64,000 bases of DNA from Streptomyces chartreusis NRRL 3882. GTDB taxonomy: Bacteria > Actinomycetota > Actinomycetes > Streptomycetales > Streptomycetaceae. The notes under the pieces were generated by a model, which was not told where the DNA came from, made no database searches, and saw nothing but the letters and a program-made list of their open reading frames with translations. This document shows positions 56,541 to 64,000 of this stretch, piece after piece (positions within the stretch are counted from its first letter, which is position 1; every line of letters starts with the position of its first letter). The stretch lies in the NCBI RefSeq assembly GCF_900236475.1, contig NZ_LT963352.1, positions 8,155,001 through 8,219,000 on the forward strand. Reading direction: 5' to 3'. Made by a program: the position numbers and the translations under genes.

Positions 56541-57011
56541 CTACGACGCCGCAAGTCTCCGCTCCAGCGCCGTGACGGCGTCCCGGAAGGCCTTGGCCTG
56601 AGCCGCCCGTACCGGCTTCATGGCGAGCCGGTACGCCGCCGTCCCGTCGGTCGCGAACGTCCACCGCACCCGGGTCCCGGTACCTGCCGGGGCGAGCCGC
56701 CACTCCTCGACGATCGCGCGCACCCCGGGCACGTTGGTGACGTCGACGCGATAGGCGTACACCTCGGGTTCCCATGCCGCGATGATCGACTCCCGGAACC
56801 GGACGCCTCCCACGAGCCGGATGTCGCGCCCCTTCCCGCCGTCGATCGGGCGGGCGGCCGTCACCTGGGGGAACCAGTCGGCCCAGCCGGGCACGTCCTC
56901 CAGCGCGTGGAAGACCGCGTCCACCGGAGCAGAGATCTCGCGCGCGGAGACGTGCCGTACGGGCGCGACCCCGACGAAGTCGAGCCCCACCGGGCGCAGA
57001 CGGTGAGCCAT
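56541..57011 (-). CDS. SRPBCC-family protein
   Basis: This 156-residue protein has the START/Bet v1-like helix-grip fold of SRPBCC (polyketide-cyclase/lipid-binding) proteins: SAREISAPVDAVFHALEDVPGWADWFPQV at the start and a long C-terminal helix. The hydrophobic cavity could bind a small lipid or polyketide. Nothing in the neighbours points to the ligand. Confidence 0.85.
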   Translation of the reverse strand: MAHRLRPVGLDFVGVAPVRHVSAREISAPVDAVFHALEDVPGWADWFPQVTAARPIDGGKGRDIRLVGGVRFRESIIAAWEPEVYAYRVDVTNVPGVRAIVEEWRLAPAGTGTRVRWTFATDGTAAYRLAMKPVRAAQAKAFRDAVTALERRLAAS

Positions 57012-57074
57012 GGACGAAGCCCTCCCTGACGGCAGCGGGCGATGACCGGCAGCGTCACCCTAGCTGGCGGCCCG

Positions 57075-57911
57075 TCAGATGTCTCCACCCTCCTCGGGTT
57101 CGGGCTCCCCGGCCACCACCAGCCGTCGTAGATGCTCCACGACCACACCGCGCGCCTCGTCCGGCAGACCGGCGTCCGTCACGAGCGTGTCGATCCGCTC
57201 CAGCGAGGCGAACGAACTCAGACCGACCTTGCCCCACTTGGTGTGGTCGGCGACCACCACCACGCGCCGGGCCGACTGCACGAGCCGCCGGTTCGTCTCC
57301 GCCTCCGCGAGGTTCGGCGTCGACAGGCCGGCCTCGACCGATATGCCGTGCACCCCGAGGAACAGCAGGTCGAAGTGGAGCGCCGCGATCGCCTGGTCGG
57401 CGACCGGCCCCACCAGCGAGTCGGACGGCGTGCGCACACCGCCGGTCAGCACGACCGTGGCCGCGCCCTGCCGCGGCCCCGAGGTGCGCTGCGCCGCGTG
57501 GAAGACGTCGGCCACCCGCACCGAGTTGGTGACCACCGTCAGGTCCGGCACGTCCAGCAGTTGCTGCGCCAGCGCGTACGTCGTCGTACCGCCGGACAGG
57601 GCGATCGCCGCGCCCGGCGCGACCAGCTTGGCCGCTTCCCGCGCGATGTCCTCCTTGGCGGTCAGTTCCAGCCCCGACTTGGCCTCGAAGCCCGGTTCGT
57701 GCGTACTCGCCTCGACCACCGGGACCGCGCCGCCGTGCACCTTCTCCAGCACGCCCTGACGGGCGAGCGCGTCGAGGTCGCGGCGGACCGTCATGTCCGA
57801 CACGCCGAGCTTGCGGGTCAGCTCGTTGACCCGGACCCCGCCCCGGCGGCGGACCTCGTCGAGGATCAGGGATCGCCGCTGCTCCGCGAGGAGGTTCTGA
57901 TTCTCGCTCAC
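57075..57911 (-). CDS. DeoR-family regulator (GlpR/FruR-type)
   Basis: This 278-residue regulator has an N-terminal winged helix (RRSLILDEVRRRGGVRVNELT, LGVSDMTVRRDLDALAR) and a sensor domain with ALSGGTTTYALA, VVLTGGVRTPSDSLVGP and VVVADHTKWGK. It should sense a sugar phosphate. No sugar operon is adjacent, so its targets lie elsewhere or include the 57912-58201 gap. Confidence 0.88.
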   Translation of the reverse strand: MSENQNLLAEQRRSLILDEVRRRGGVRVNELTRKLGVSDMTVRRDLDALARQGVLEKVHGGAVPVVEASTHEPGFEAKSGLELTAKEDIAREAAKLVAPGAAIALSGGTTTYALAQQLLDVPDLTVVTNSVRVADVFHAAQRTSGPRQGAATVVLTGGVRTPSDSLVGPVADQAIAALHFDLLFLGVHGISVEAGLSTPNLAEAETNRRLVQSARRVVVVADHTKWGKVGLSSFASLERIDTLVTDAGLPDEARGVVVEHLRRLVVAGEPEPEEGGDI

Positions 57912-58201
57912 GTACGCTCCGGTCCTTTCGCCTCAATGCCGTCCGTCAGGCCCAGCACACCTGCGCCAACCAGGACATTCTCCCCGGCTCCGGTGCGCGG
58001 ACGCCTCATCCTCGCATGTCGCGGAGCAGGTGGCGCCACCGACCGCTCGTCGCGCACATGTCACCTGCGGCTCATCCGTCGCTTCGCAATGTCACGGATC
58101 GGGGAGATTCCGTGACAGGAGGTGTGCGGCGCCGCAGAAGTGGAGATCCTTGTGCCCGCACGGACAGAGCCGACGGCGTGTCACGGGGGAAGTGTCAATC
58201 A

Positions 58202-60568
58202 GTGGAACGTGCGCAGGAACAGGCCTCGACCGGCGGGCCGGACCATCCCGGCCGGCGGCCCGGTGAGACCGGGACCGCCCTGGAACTCCTGGTCCACGGC
58301 GTGGGGGGCACCACGCCGCAGGAGATGCTCAACGATCCGCGCACGGTGCGGATCACCGGCGACGGCATCGCGGCCGTCTTCCGGCGCGCCGACGACGTCG
58401 ACGCGGAGACCAGCCCGGACGACCGCCGCCGCGACGGACCGGTGCCCGAGGCCTACGTCTGGTGCAACCTCACCTCCGGCAACGGCACCCGCGCCCTGTG
58501 GCTGTTGCTGCTGCCGTTCATGGTCGTCAACCTGGCCCACTGGATGCGCCCCAACGCCCGGGGCCGCCGCCGCACGGTGCGCCTGTACGGCCTCCTGGTC
58601 CGGCTCGCCGGGCTCACCCTGACGGTGCTGCTCGTCGCGGCGGCCTGCGAGGTCGCCCTCGACCTGGCGGCCTGGCAGTGCGCGGGCACACGCGCGTGCG
58701 CCGACCGGCACTCCTGGCTGGGCTTCCTCTCGCCCACCGTCTCGGACGGCGGCTGGTGGAGCAGCCCGGGCCGCAGACTCGCCCTGGCGTCCTTCGTCCC
58801 GACCGCCCTGACCGGTCTGCTGTGGTACCTGTCCCGGCGCACCTGGAGCGACTACGAGTCCCAGCAGCCGCCGGCCCGCGACCCCGAGCCCGACGAGGAC
58901 GGCGACGGCCCGACCGCGCTGGGCCGGCCCGGCTTCTGGTACGGGCGCCGGCTGGTGGCCCGGCTGCGCGCCGCGCACACCGCCGCCGGACTGGTCACGG
59001 TCGCCGCCGCGGTAGCCGGCGCCGCCGCCCGCCACGACCGCGAGCCCGGCGGCCCCGCCGCACTGAACACCCTGGGCCTGCTCCTGGAGGCCGCCCTGGT
59101 GGCCTGTGCCGTCGCCGTGGTCTGGGTGGTGTGCCGCCGGGGCCGCAGCGAGAGACGCCTCGACCGGGAACTCGACGAGCGCTTCGTACGACGCCTGCCG
59201 CTCGCCGCCCTCGTGCTGCTGGCCCTCGCCCTGCTGTACGCGGGATGGGAGCGCCCCGGCTGGGAGTCGGCCGGCCGGCTGCCGGGCGACGCCACCTTCG
59301 GCGGTCTCGCCCTGGTCCAGGGCCTGCTCGTGATCGTCCTCGCCGGCGTCGCTCACGCACTGCACCGCACCGACCCCGACCGCCGGGCCGTGCTGCGCGG
59401 CCTCGGCGGACCGGCCGTCGCGATGCTGGCCTGCGCCCTGGGCGGCGTGATGTCCGGCGGGGTGGCGCAGCGCGTGTCCGACTGGCTGGACGGCACCGGG
59501 ACGTCGATCGACGGCCCGCCGGTCCTGCTGACCTGGCAGGCGTCCGTGATCCCGCCCGTGATCGTGGTGCTCTTGGTGCTCGTCGGCTGGCTGGCCCACC
59601 GTGCCCGGCAGCTCGCCCGCGCCGAGCGCGAGGCGGTGGCCCGCGACTACCCGGACGAGGCCCAGGACCGTGCCCGTACCAGCCGTATCGCCTACACCAG
59701 AGCGATGGCCTCCCTCACCGACCGGGGACCCCGCGTCGTCGCCGTCACCTCCGGTGTCACCCTGCTGCTCGGCGCCGGAGCCCTCGTGGGCGCCCTGACC
59801 ACCGACGAGACACCCGGCGAGGCGGCGCAGGGCACCTACCCCGTCGTCCACGGCGCCGCCGAGACCGCCCAGGCCCTCGGCTCCTGGCTGATCGGCCTCG
59901 GCTTCGTACTGTTCGTCACCTGGGGCAGGCGCGCCTACAAGGACGCCGCGGCACGCCGCACCATCGGCATCCTCTGGGACGTCGGCACCTTCTGGCCGCG
60001 CGCCGCCCACCCCTTCGCCCCGCCCTGCTACGCCGAGCGCGCCGTGCCCGACCTGACCTGGCGGATCGCGACCTGGACCCGCGTCACCGGCGGACGGCTG
60101 GTCATCTCCGGGCACTCGCAGGGCAGCGTGCTCGCCGCCGCCGCGGCCTGGCAACTCGCGCCGTCCACCCGCAGACGCGTCGCGCTGCTGACCTACGGCT
60201 CCCCGCTGGAGCGGCTCTACGGCCGCTGGTTCCCGGCGCACTTCGGCCCCGCCGCGCTCAGCTCCCTGCACCGGGAGGTCGACTGCTGGCGCAACCTGTA
60301 CCGGCTCACCGACCCCATCGGCGGCCCCGTGCGCCTGCCCGGCGACCACGACCTCGGGGTCGACCACGTGCCGCTGATGGACCCCCTCTCCTACGGCCGC
60401 ACCGACCTGCACCCGCTGCCGGCGCCGATCCTCGGCCACTCCGACTACCAGGCCGATCCGGCGTTCGCCGAGGAGCGCCGCAAGCTGCTGGCCCGGCTGC
60501 GGCCGGGCCTGCCGACACCCCGTCCGGAGGCCGATCCTCAGGGCAGCTCGGGGAGGTCCTCGGCGTAG
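58202..60568 (+). CDS. Large membrane protein with alpha/beta-hydrolase (lipase-like) domain
   Basis: This 788-residue protein begins with a hydrolase-like ELLVHGVGGTTPQEML segment (near residue 30). At least ten hydrophobic segments follow between about 100 and 580. The C-terminal domain has ISGHSQGSVLAA with the nucleophile Ser639, and a catalytic-type Asp/His region near HDLGVDHVPLM. The His-containing N-terminal motif and the distant nucleophile look like one hydrolase fold split by membrane segments. The substrate is unknown. GTG 58202 has GGGGGAAG about ten bases upstream. The last 31 bases overlap the convergent gene. Confidence 0.75.
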   Translation: MERAQEQASTGGPDHPGRRPGETGTALELLVHGVGGTTPQEMLNDPRTVRITGDGIAAVFRRADDVDAETSPDDRRRDGPVPEAYVWCNLTSGNGTRALWLLLLPFMVVNLAHWMRPNARGRRRTVRLYGLLVRLAGLTLTVLLVAAACEVALDLAAWQCAGTRACADRHSWLGFLSPTVSDGGWWSSPGRRLALASFVPTALTGLLWYLSRRTWSDYESQQPPARDPEPDEDGDGPTALGRPGFWYGRRLVARLRAAHTAAGLVTVAAAVAGAAARHDREPGGPAALNTLGLLLEAALVACAVAVVWVVCRRGRSERRLDRELDERFVRRLPLAALVLLALALLYAGWERPGWESAGRLPGDATFGGLALVQGLLVIVLAGVAHALHRTDPDRRAVLRGLGGPAVAMLACALGGVMSGGVAQRVSDWLDGTGTSIDGPPVLLTWQASVIPPVIVVLLVLVGWLAHRARQLARAEREAVARDYPDEAQDRARTSRIAYTRAMASLTDRGPRVVAVTSGVTLLLGAGALVGALTTDETPGEAAQGTYPVVHGAAETAQALGSWLIGLGFVLFVTWGRRAYKDAAARRTIGILWDVGTFWPRAAHPFAPPCYAERAVPDLTWRIATWTRVTGGRLVISGHSQGSVLAAAAAWQLAPSTRRRVALLTYGSPLERLYGRWFPAHFGPAALSSLHREVDCWRNLYRLTDPIGGPVRLPGDHDLGVDHVPLMDPLSYGRTDLHPLPAPILGHSDYQADPAFAEERRKLLARLRPGLPTPRPEADPQGSSGRSSA

Positions 60569-62979
60569 AGCAGGGTCAGGTCGTCCGTGCTCGGCTCGGG
60601 GAACTGGGCGACCCGGCTCGCGTGCCGCTCCACCATCGCCTCGAAGGTCTGCCGGGCGGTACGGCCGTTGCCGAACGCCGGACCCTTCGGGATCTCCGTG
60701 AAGTACTTCCGCAGGGCCTTGGCCGCGCCCTCCGCCAGCCGGTACTCGTGCTCCTCGGCCTGCTGCTCCACGATCCGCAGCAGGTCCTCGGGGCCGTAGT
60801 CGCTGAAGGTGATGGTCCGTGAGAACCGGGAGGCCACCCCGGGGTTGACCGACAGGAAGCGCTCCATCTCGGCCGTGTAGCCCGCGACGATCACCACGAC
60901 CGCGTCCCGGTGGTCCTCCATCAGCTTCACCAGTGTGTCGATGGCCTCCTTGCCGAAGTCGCGGCCCGCGTCCTCGGGGGACAGCGCGTACGCCTCGTCG
61001 ATGAACAGCACACCGCCGCGCGCCTTCTCGAAGGCCTCCTGCGTGCGGATCGCGGTCGAGCCGATGTGCTCGCCCACCAGGTCGACCCGGGACACCTCGA
61101 CCAGGTGGCCCTTCTCCAGCACACCGAGCGACGCGAGGATCTCGCCGTACAGCCGTGCGACCGTCGTCTTGCCCGTGCCGGGGGAGCCGGTGAAGACCAG
61201 ATGCCGCTTGACCGACGCGGCCTTCAGGCCCGCCTGCTGCCGGCGCCGGCCGACCTCGATCATGTCGGTGAGGGCGCGCACCTCGCGCTTGACGCTCTCC
61301 AGGCCGACCAGCGCGTCGAGTTCACCGAGGACGTCCTTGGAGGTGCGGGCCGGCTGCTCGGGCTCCGCGACCGGGGCCGGGGCCGGGGGCGCCGGCTCGG
61401 TGCGCTGCCCCGGGACCGCGCCCAGCAGGCCGGGGGAGTGGCTCACCGTCTGCACGGCCGTCTCCCGCGCCGCCGGTGCCCGCAGTCCCGCGCTCTCGTC
61501 GCTGGTGCAGTCCTCGACCAGGGGGCCCGCCCCGGACGACGCGTCCGCGCCGCTGTCCGCGAACTCGTAGCCGCCGCGCGCGCACCGCTCCGTGCGGCAC
61601 TTCCGCAGCGTCGTACGGCTGCCGTCGATCACGTGGAAGCCGTAGCCGCCGCTGCCCGTCACCCGGCAGTTCTGGAAGCTGCCGCGGCCGCCCGCCGAGA
61701 CGTACACCCCCGCCTCCGCGGGTGAGTCGACCGTGCAGCGTTCCACCGTGGGGTCGGCGCCCTTGGTGACGATGACGCCGGTCTGGGTGCCGTCCAGCGT
61801 GCAGTTGCTGAGGGTGCCCCCGCTGCCGTGGTCGCGGAACCAGGCGCCCGTCGCCGCGTCCCGGATCCGGCAGTCGTCGAGCTGCGCGGTGGCGCCGTCG
61901 CTCACCGACACGGCCGTGTTGCGCACCTGCGACAGGTCGCTGTCGACGACGTCCGCGCGCGAGCCGCGGTCGAGGACGAACAGGGCGTCCGGCACGTCGT
62001 GCACCCGGCACGAGTCGAGCACCGCGGTGGCGCCGTCGCTCACCCACACCGCCGGGTAGTCGCCCGTGCTGTCGAAGATCTCGCACTGGTTGGCGTCCAC
62101 GCGTGTGCCCGGGTCCCACACCGACAGGCCGTTGCGCCCGAACTGCCGCACCGTGGTGCGGGTCAGTGTGAGGACGGAGCGGGAACGCAGGTCGACCGCG
62201 TTCTCCGGGATGTCGTGGATACGGCAGTCGGCGAGCGTCAGCACGGCGTCCGTGTCGAGCGTGACACCGTCGGCCGTCGTGCGGTGCACATCGCAGTCGG
62301 TGAGGTGCGCGGTGGCCCGGCCGGTGATCTGCACGCCGCTGCCCCGGACCTCGTAGACCTCGCAGCCCACCGCCTCCAGCGCCGAGTTCTCCCCGGTCGC
62401 CGACAGGCCCGAGCCCGAGGTGTGGTGCACCCGGCAGCGCTCCAGACGGGGGTGGGCGCCGCCGCGCACCGCCACGCCCGCCTGGCCGGCCGCGACGACC
62501 TCGCACTCCTCGAACAGCCCGCCCGCACCGTCGAGTACGGCGATGCCGATGCCCGCCGGATTGTCGACCGCGCAGCGCCGGACCGTGGGCCTGGCGCTGC
62601 CGCGCACCTCGATCCCGGTCGCCGACCGCGTGACCACCCGTACGTTGCTCAGTTCCGGAGTGCCCTCCTCCACCAGCACCGCGGGGGCCGCCGCGTCCTG
62701 GCCCTCCACGTGCAGGTCCTGGACCACCGCCGAGGCGCGCACGGTCAGCGGCACGCCGTCCGCGGGCGCGATCCGCACCGAGCCGGGGGAGCCCTCGGGG
62801 CCGCGCAGCGTCACCGCGCGCTGCACGACGAGGTTCTCCCGGTAGGTGCCGGGGGCGACCGTGAGGACGTCTCCGTCGGCCGCGGCCTCCAGGGCAGCGG
62901 CGAGCGATGCGTACTCACCCGTGCGGCGCCGCCACCGCGACGTGCCGGTGTGCGTCACCTGGACCGTGCCCTGTGCCAT
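60538..62979 (-). CDS. Right-handed beta-helix / CbxX-type AAA ATPase fusion
   Basis: This 813-residue protein has two parts. Residues 1-480 form parallel beta-helix repeats (PbH1-like, about 20 turns with VxxCxVHxxxxxGVxxxxxA patterning) like those binding or cutting polysaccharides. A Pro/Ala linker (480-545) leads to a CbxX/SpoVK-type AAA ATPase (about 548-813) with GLESVKREV, Walker A GSPGTGKT (Lys604), Walker B VLFIDEA and a sensor-2 region. EccA of type VII secretion is a relative. No esx/ecc genes are nearby. There is no signal peptide, so the beta-helix is cytoplasmic. Confidence 0.85.
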   Translation of the reverse strand: MAQGTVQVTHTGTSRWRRRTGEYASLAAALEAAADGDVLTVAPGTYRENLVVQRAVTLRGPEGSPGSVRIAPADGVPLTVRASAVVQDLHVEGQDAAAPAVLVEEGTPELSNVRVVTRSATGIEVRGSARPTVRRCAVDNPAGIGIAVLDGAGGLFEECEVVAAGQAGVAVRGGAHPRLERCRVHHTSGSGLSATGENSALEAVGCEVYEVRGSGVQITGRATAHLTDCDVHRTTADGVTLDTDAVLTLADCRIHDIPENAVDLRSRSVLTLTRTTVRQFGRNGLSVWDPGTRVDANQCEIFDSTGDYPAVWVSDGATAVLDSCRVHDVPDALFVLDRGSRADVVDSDLSQVRNTAVSVSDGATAQLDDCRIRDAATGAWFRDHGSGGTLSNCTLDGTQTGVIVTKGADPTVERCTVDSPAEAGVYVSAGGRGSFQNCRVTGSGGYGFHVIDGSRTTLRKCRTERCARGGYEFADSGADASSGAGPLVEDCTSDESAGLRAPAARETAVQTVSHSPGLLGAVPGQRTEPAPPAPAPVAEPEQPARTSKDVLGELDALVGLESVKREVRALTDMIEVGRRRQQAGLKAASVKRHLVFTGSPGTGKTTVARLYGEILASLGVLEKGHLVEVSRVDLVGEHIGSTAIRTQEAFEKARGGVLFIDEAYALSPEDAGRDFGKEAIDTLVKLMEDHRDAVVVIVAGYTAEMERFLSVNPGVASRFSRTITFSDYGPEDLLRIVEQQAEEHEYRLAEGAAKALRKYFTEIPKGPAFGNGRTARQTFEAMVERHASRVAQFPEPSTDDLTLLYAEDLPELP

Positions 62980-63208
62980 GGTGTAGCTGTGCCCCCACCT
63001 CGGTCGTACTGATGGCTCGTTCGCCTTCGGGGCGCTCCAACCGGTGTCGGGACCGCGACCGTGCCGGGCCCCCTCGGGCCTGCGCGCGCACGCGGCATCG
63101 AAACCGGCGCGCCCCTCCTGCTCGCTCGCGCGCGGGTTGTGCCGAACGGTTCGGCCGGACCACCGTAGCGTGCGCGCGGGTGGTGGGTTGACCAGAGCCG
63201 GAAGGCTG

Positions 63209-63814
63209 TCAGCTGCCGGTGCCCGTCCTGCCCCAGTCCGGGCCCGCCTTGTCCCATGCCTGGTCCCAACGGGCGTACCGGCGGCGGACCATGCGCCAGA
63301 CGATCAGCCGTCTGCCGCCCTCTATGAGACCGCCGGCCACGAGGGCCGCGCCGAAGCCGGCGAGGACCGCGTGCGTCGACGCCGTCGCGGAGTCGAGGGG
63401 GCGGGCCACCATCCGGCCGTGCCGGTCGGTCCAGATCCGGAACTCGTCGCCCTGTTGCGGGTCCTTGAGGCTCGCCAGCACCGGGCCGTGCTGCGCGGTG
63501 CCGTCGGGTGCCGTCCAGTCGGCGAGGACGCGGTTGCGCAGATCCCGGCCCGTGGACGTCTCGGGGTCGGCGTCCAGCGGGGAGGGGTCGAGCTTGCGGA
63601 CCACGGTGGCCGTCACGAGGTGCCGCGCTTCGTGCTGCTCGCGGACGGAGCGCTGGAGCGCTTCCTGGGCGGCGCCCCCGACGAGGGAGCCGGCCACCGG
63701 GGCGGCCAGGAGGATCAGCACCAGGGCCGCCAGCGCCACCCAGGCCTCGGCCAGATCGGTGGCGCGGCACAGCGGGTTGCGCCGCCAGCGCCAGAGTCCA
63801 CTGATCGCTCGCAC
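63209..63814 (-). CDS. Rv1733c-family membrane protein
   Basis: This 201-residue protein has RWRRNPLCRATDLAEAW at the start, a membrane helix (ALAALVLILLAAPVAGSLVG), an extracytoplasmic domain with HLVTATVVRKL and WTAPDGT, and a second helix near residue 150 (HAVLAGFGAALVAGGL). This two-helix layout is that of Mycobacterium Rv1733c. GTG 63814 has AAGGGG nine bases upstream; longer frames are less likely. The function is not known. Confidence 0.78.
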   Translation of the reverse strand: MRAISGLWRWRRNPLCRATDLAEAWVALAALVLILLAAPVAGSLVGGAAQEALQRSVREQHEARHLVTATVVRKLDPSPLDADPETSTGRDLRNRVLADWTAPDGTAQHGPVLASLKDPQQGDEFRIWTDRHGRMVARPLDSATASTHAVLAGFGAALVAGGLIEGGRRLIVWRMVRRRYARWDQAWDKAGPDWGRTGTGS

Positions 63815-64000
63815 TGCCTGCACCCCCTTCCGGCTCCGTGATAACCCCCGGCGGAGCCGTCCGCGCGCCAACCCGGCGAAGAGAGAGGGAAATCACCTCT
63901 CACCGGCGACTCTCATGCACTTCTCACACAACGCCAACGCCCGGCCCCGTCGCCCGGTTCCCGCCCGGGCGCAGACCTCCGGCCCGGCCTATTCGAGGAT

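Noticed and set aside
1..64000. tRNA, rRNA or CRISPR arrays
   Set aside because: No cloverleaf, rRNA motif or regularly spaced repeat array was recognised on reading.

Overview
The window is chromosomal DNA from an actinomycete, almost certainly a Streptomyces. It is very GC-rich, third codon positions are nearly all G/C, GTG starts are common, and TTA codons are so rare that I found only three in frame. There are CebR-, CsoR- and DmdR/IdeR-type operators, Tat signal peptides, and families typical of Streptomyces accessory chromosome (tripeptidyl aminopeptidase-like hydrolase, F420-type PPOX protein, RsbW-like ATPase, L-glutamate-oxidase-like flavoenzyme). No rRNA, tRNA or CRISPR was seen. 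Sugar uptake and catabolism dominate.

Layout. 1-3.7 kb: a truncated membrane acyltransferase, then a secreted GH5 mannanase and a secreted SGNH esterase, both with cellulose-binding modules, read leftward from one promoter with a perfect CebR box. 4-6.1 kb: an APH(6)-like kinase, a transposase scrap joined to a 5'-truncated carboxymuconolactone-decarboxylase gene, and a GNAT acetyltransferase. 6.2-9.7 kb: an iron-box-controlled EfeUO (fused) and EfeB ferrous/heme iron system. 9.7-16.3 kb: an LplB-type sugar ABC importer, a LacI regulator and a DUF2264 protein in one operon, with TTA codons in two of its genes. 16.4-19.4 kb: a TctCBA tricarboxylate transporter. 19.6-26.4 kb: an L-amino-acid oxidase homologue, a CASTOR/POLLUX-type channel protein, a tiny membrane protein, a hemerythrin and a secreted peptidase. 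26.7-33.3 kb: a seven-gene operon of Gfo/Idh/MocA oxidoreductase, DUF6807 protein, cupin, ABC importer and YesL-like protein.

33.4-38.4 kb: a PAP2 phosphatase, a methyltransferase pseudogene with an internal deletion, and a copper locus (CopA, CopZ, exported His-rich protein) with CsoR boxes in both divergent promoters. 38.4-43 kb: a GH15-type enzyme and a DeoR/SIS/class II aldolase cluster for an amino-sugar or tagatose-type phosphate. 43-50 kb: an RNA methyltransferase, AlkB, a ROK regulator, and a divergent IlvY-IlvC pair whose ketol-acid reductoisomerase looks plant-type (long, class II) and possibly leaderless. 50.2-53.8 kb: a MacB-like exporter. 53.9-63.9 kb: an RsbW-like ATPase, a Cds1-like cysteine desulfhydrase, SRPBCC and DeoR proteins, a large membrane alpha/beta-hydrolase, a beta-helix/CbxX AAA ATPase fusion and an Rv1733c-like membrane protein.

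The two sugar operons (9.7-16.3 and 26.7-33.3 kb), with transporter, regulator or operator and enzymes of unknown reaction, are the best candidates for undescribed systems. The first also appears to be under bldA (developmental) control.
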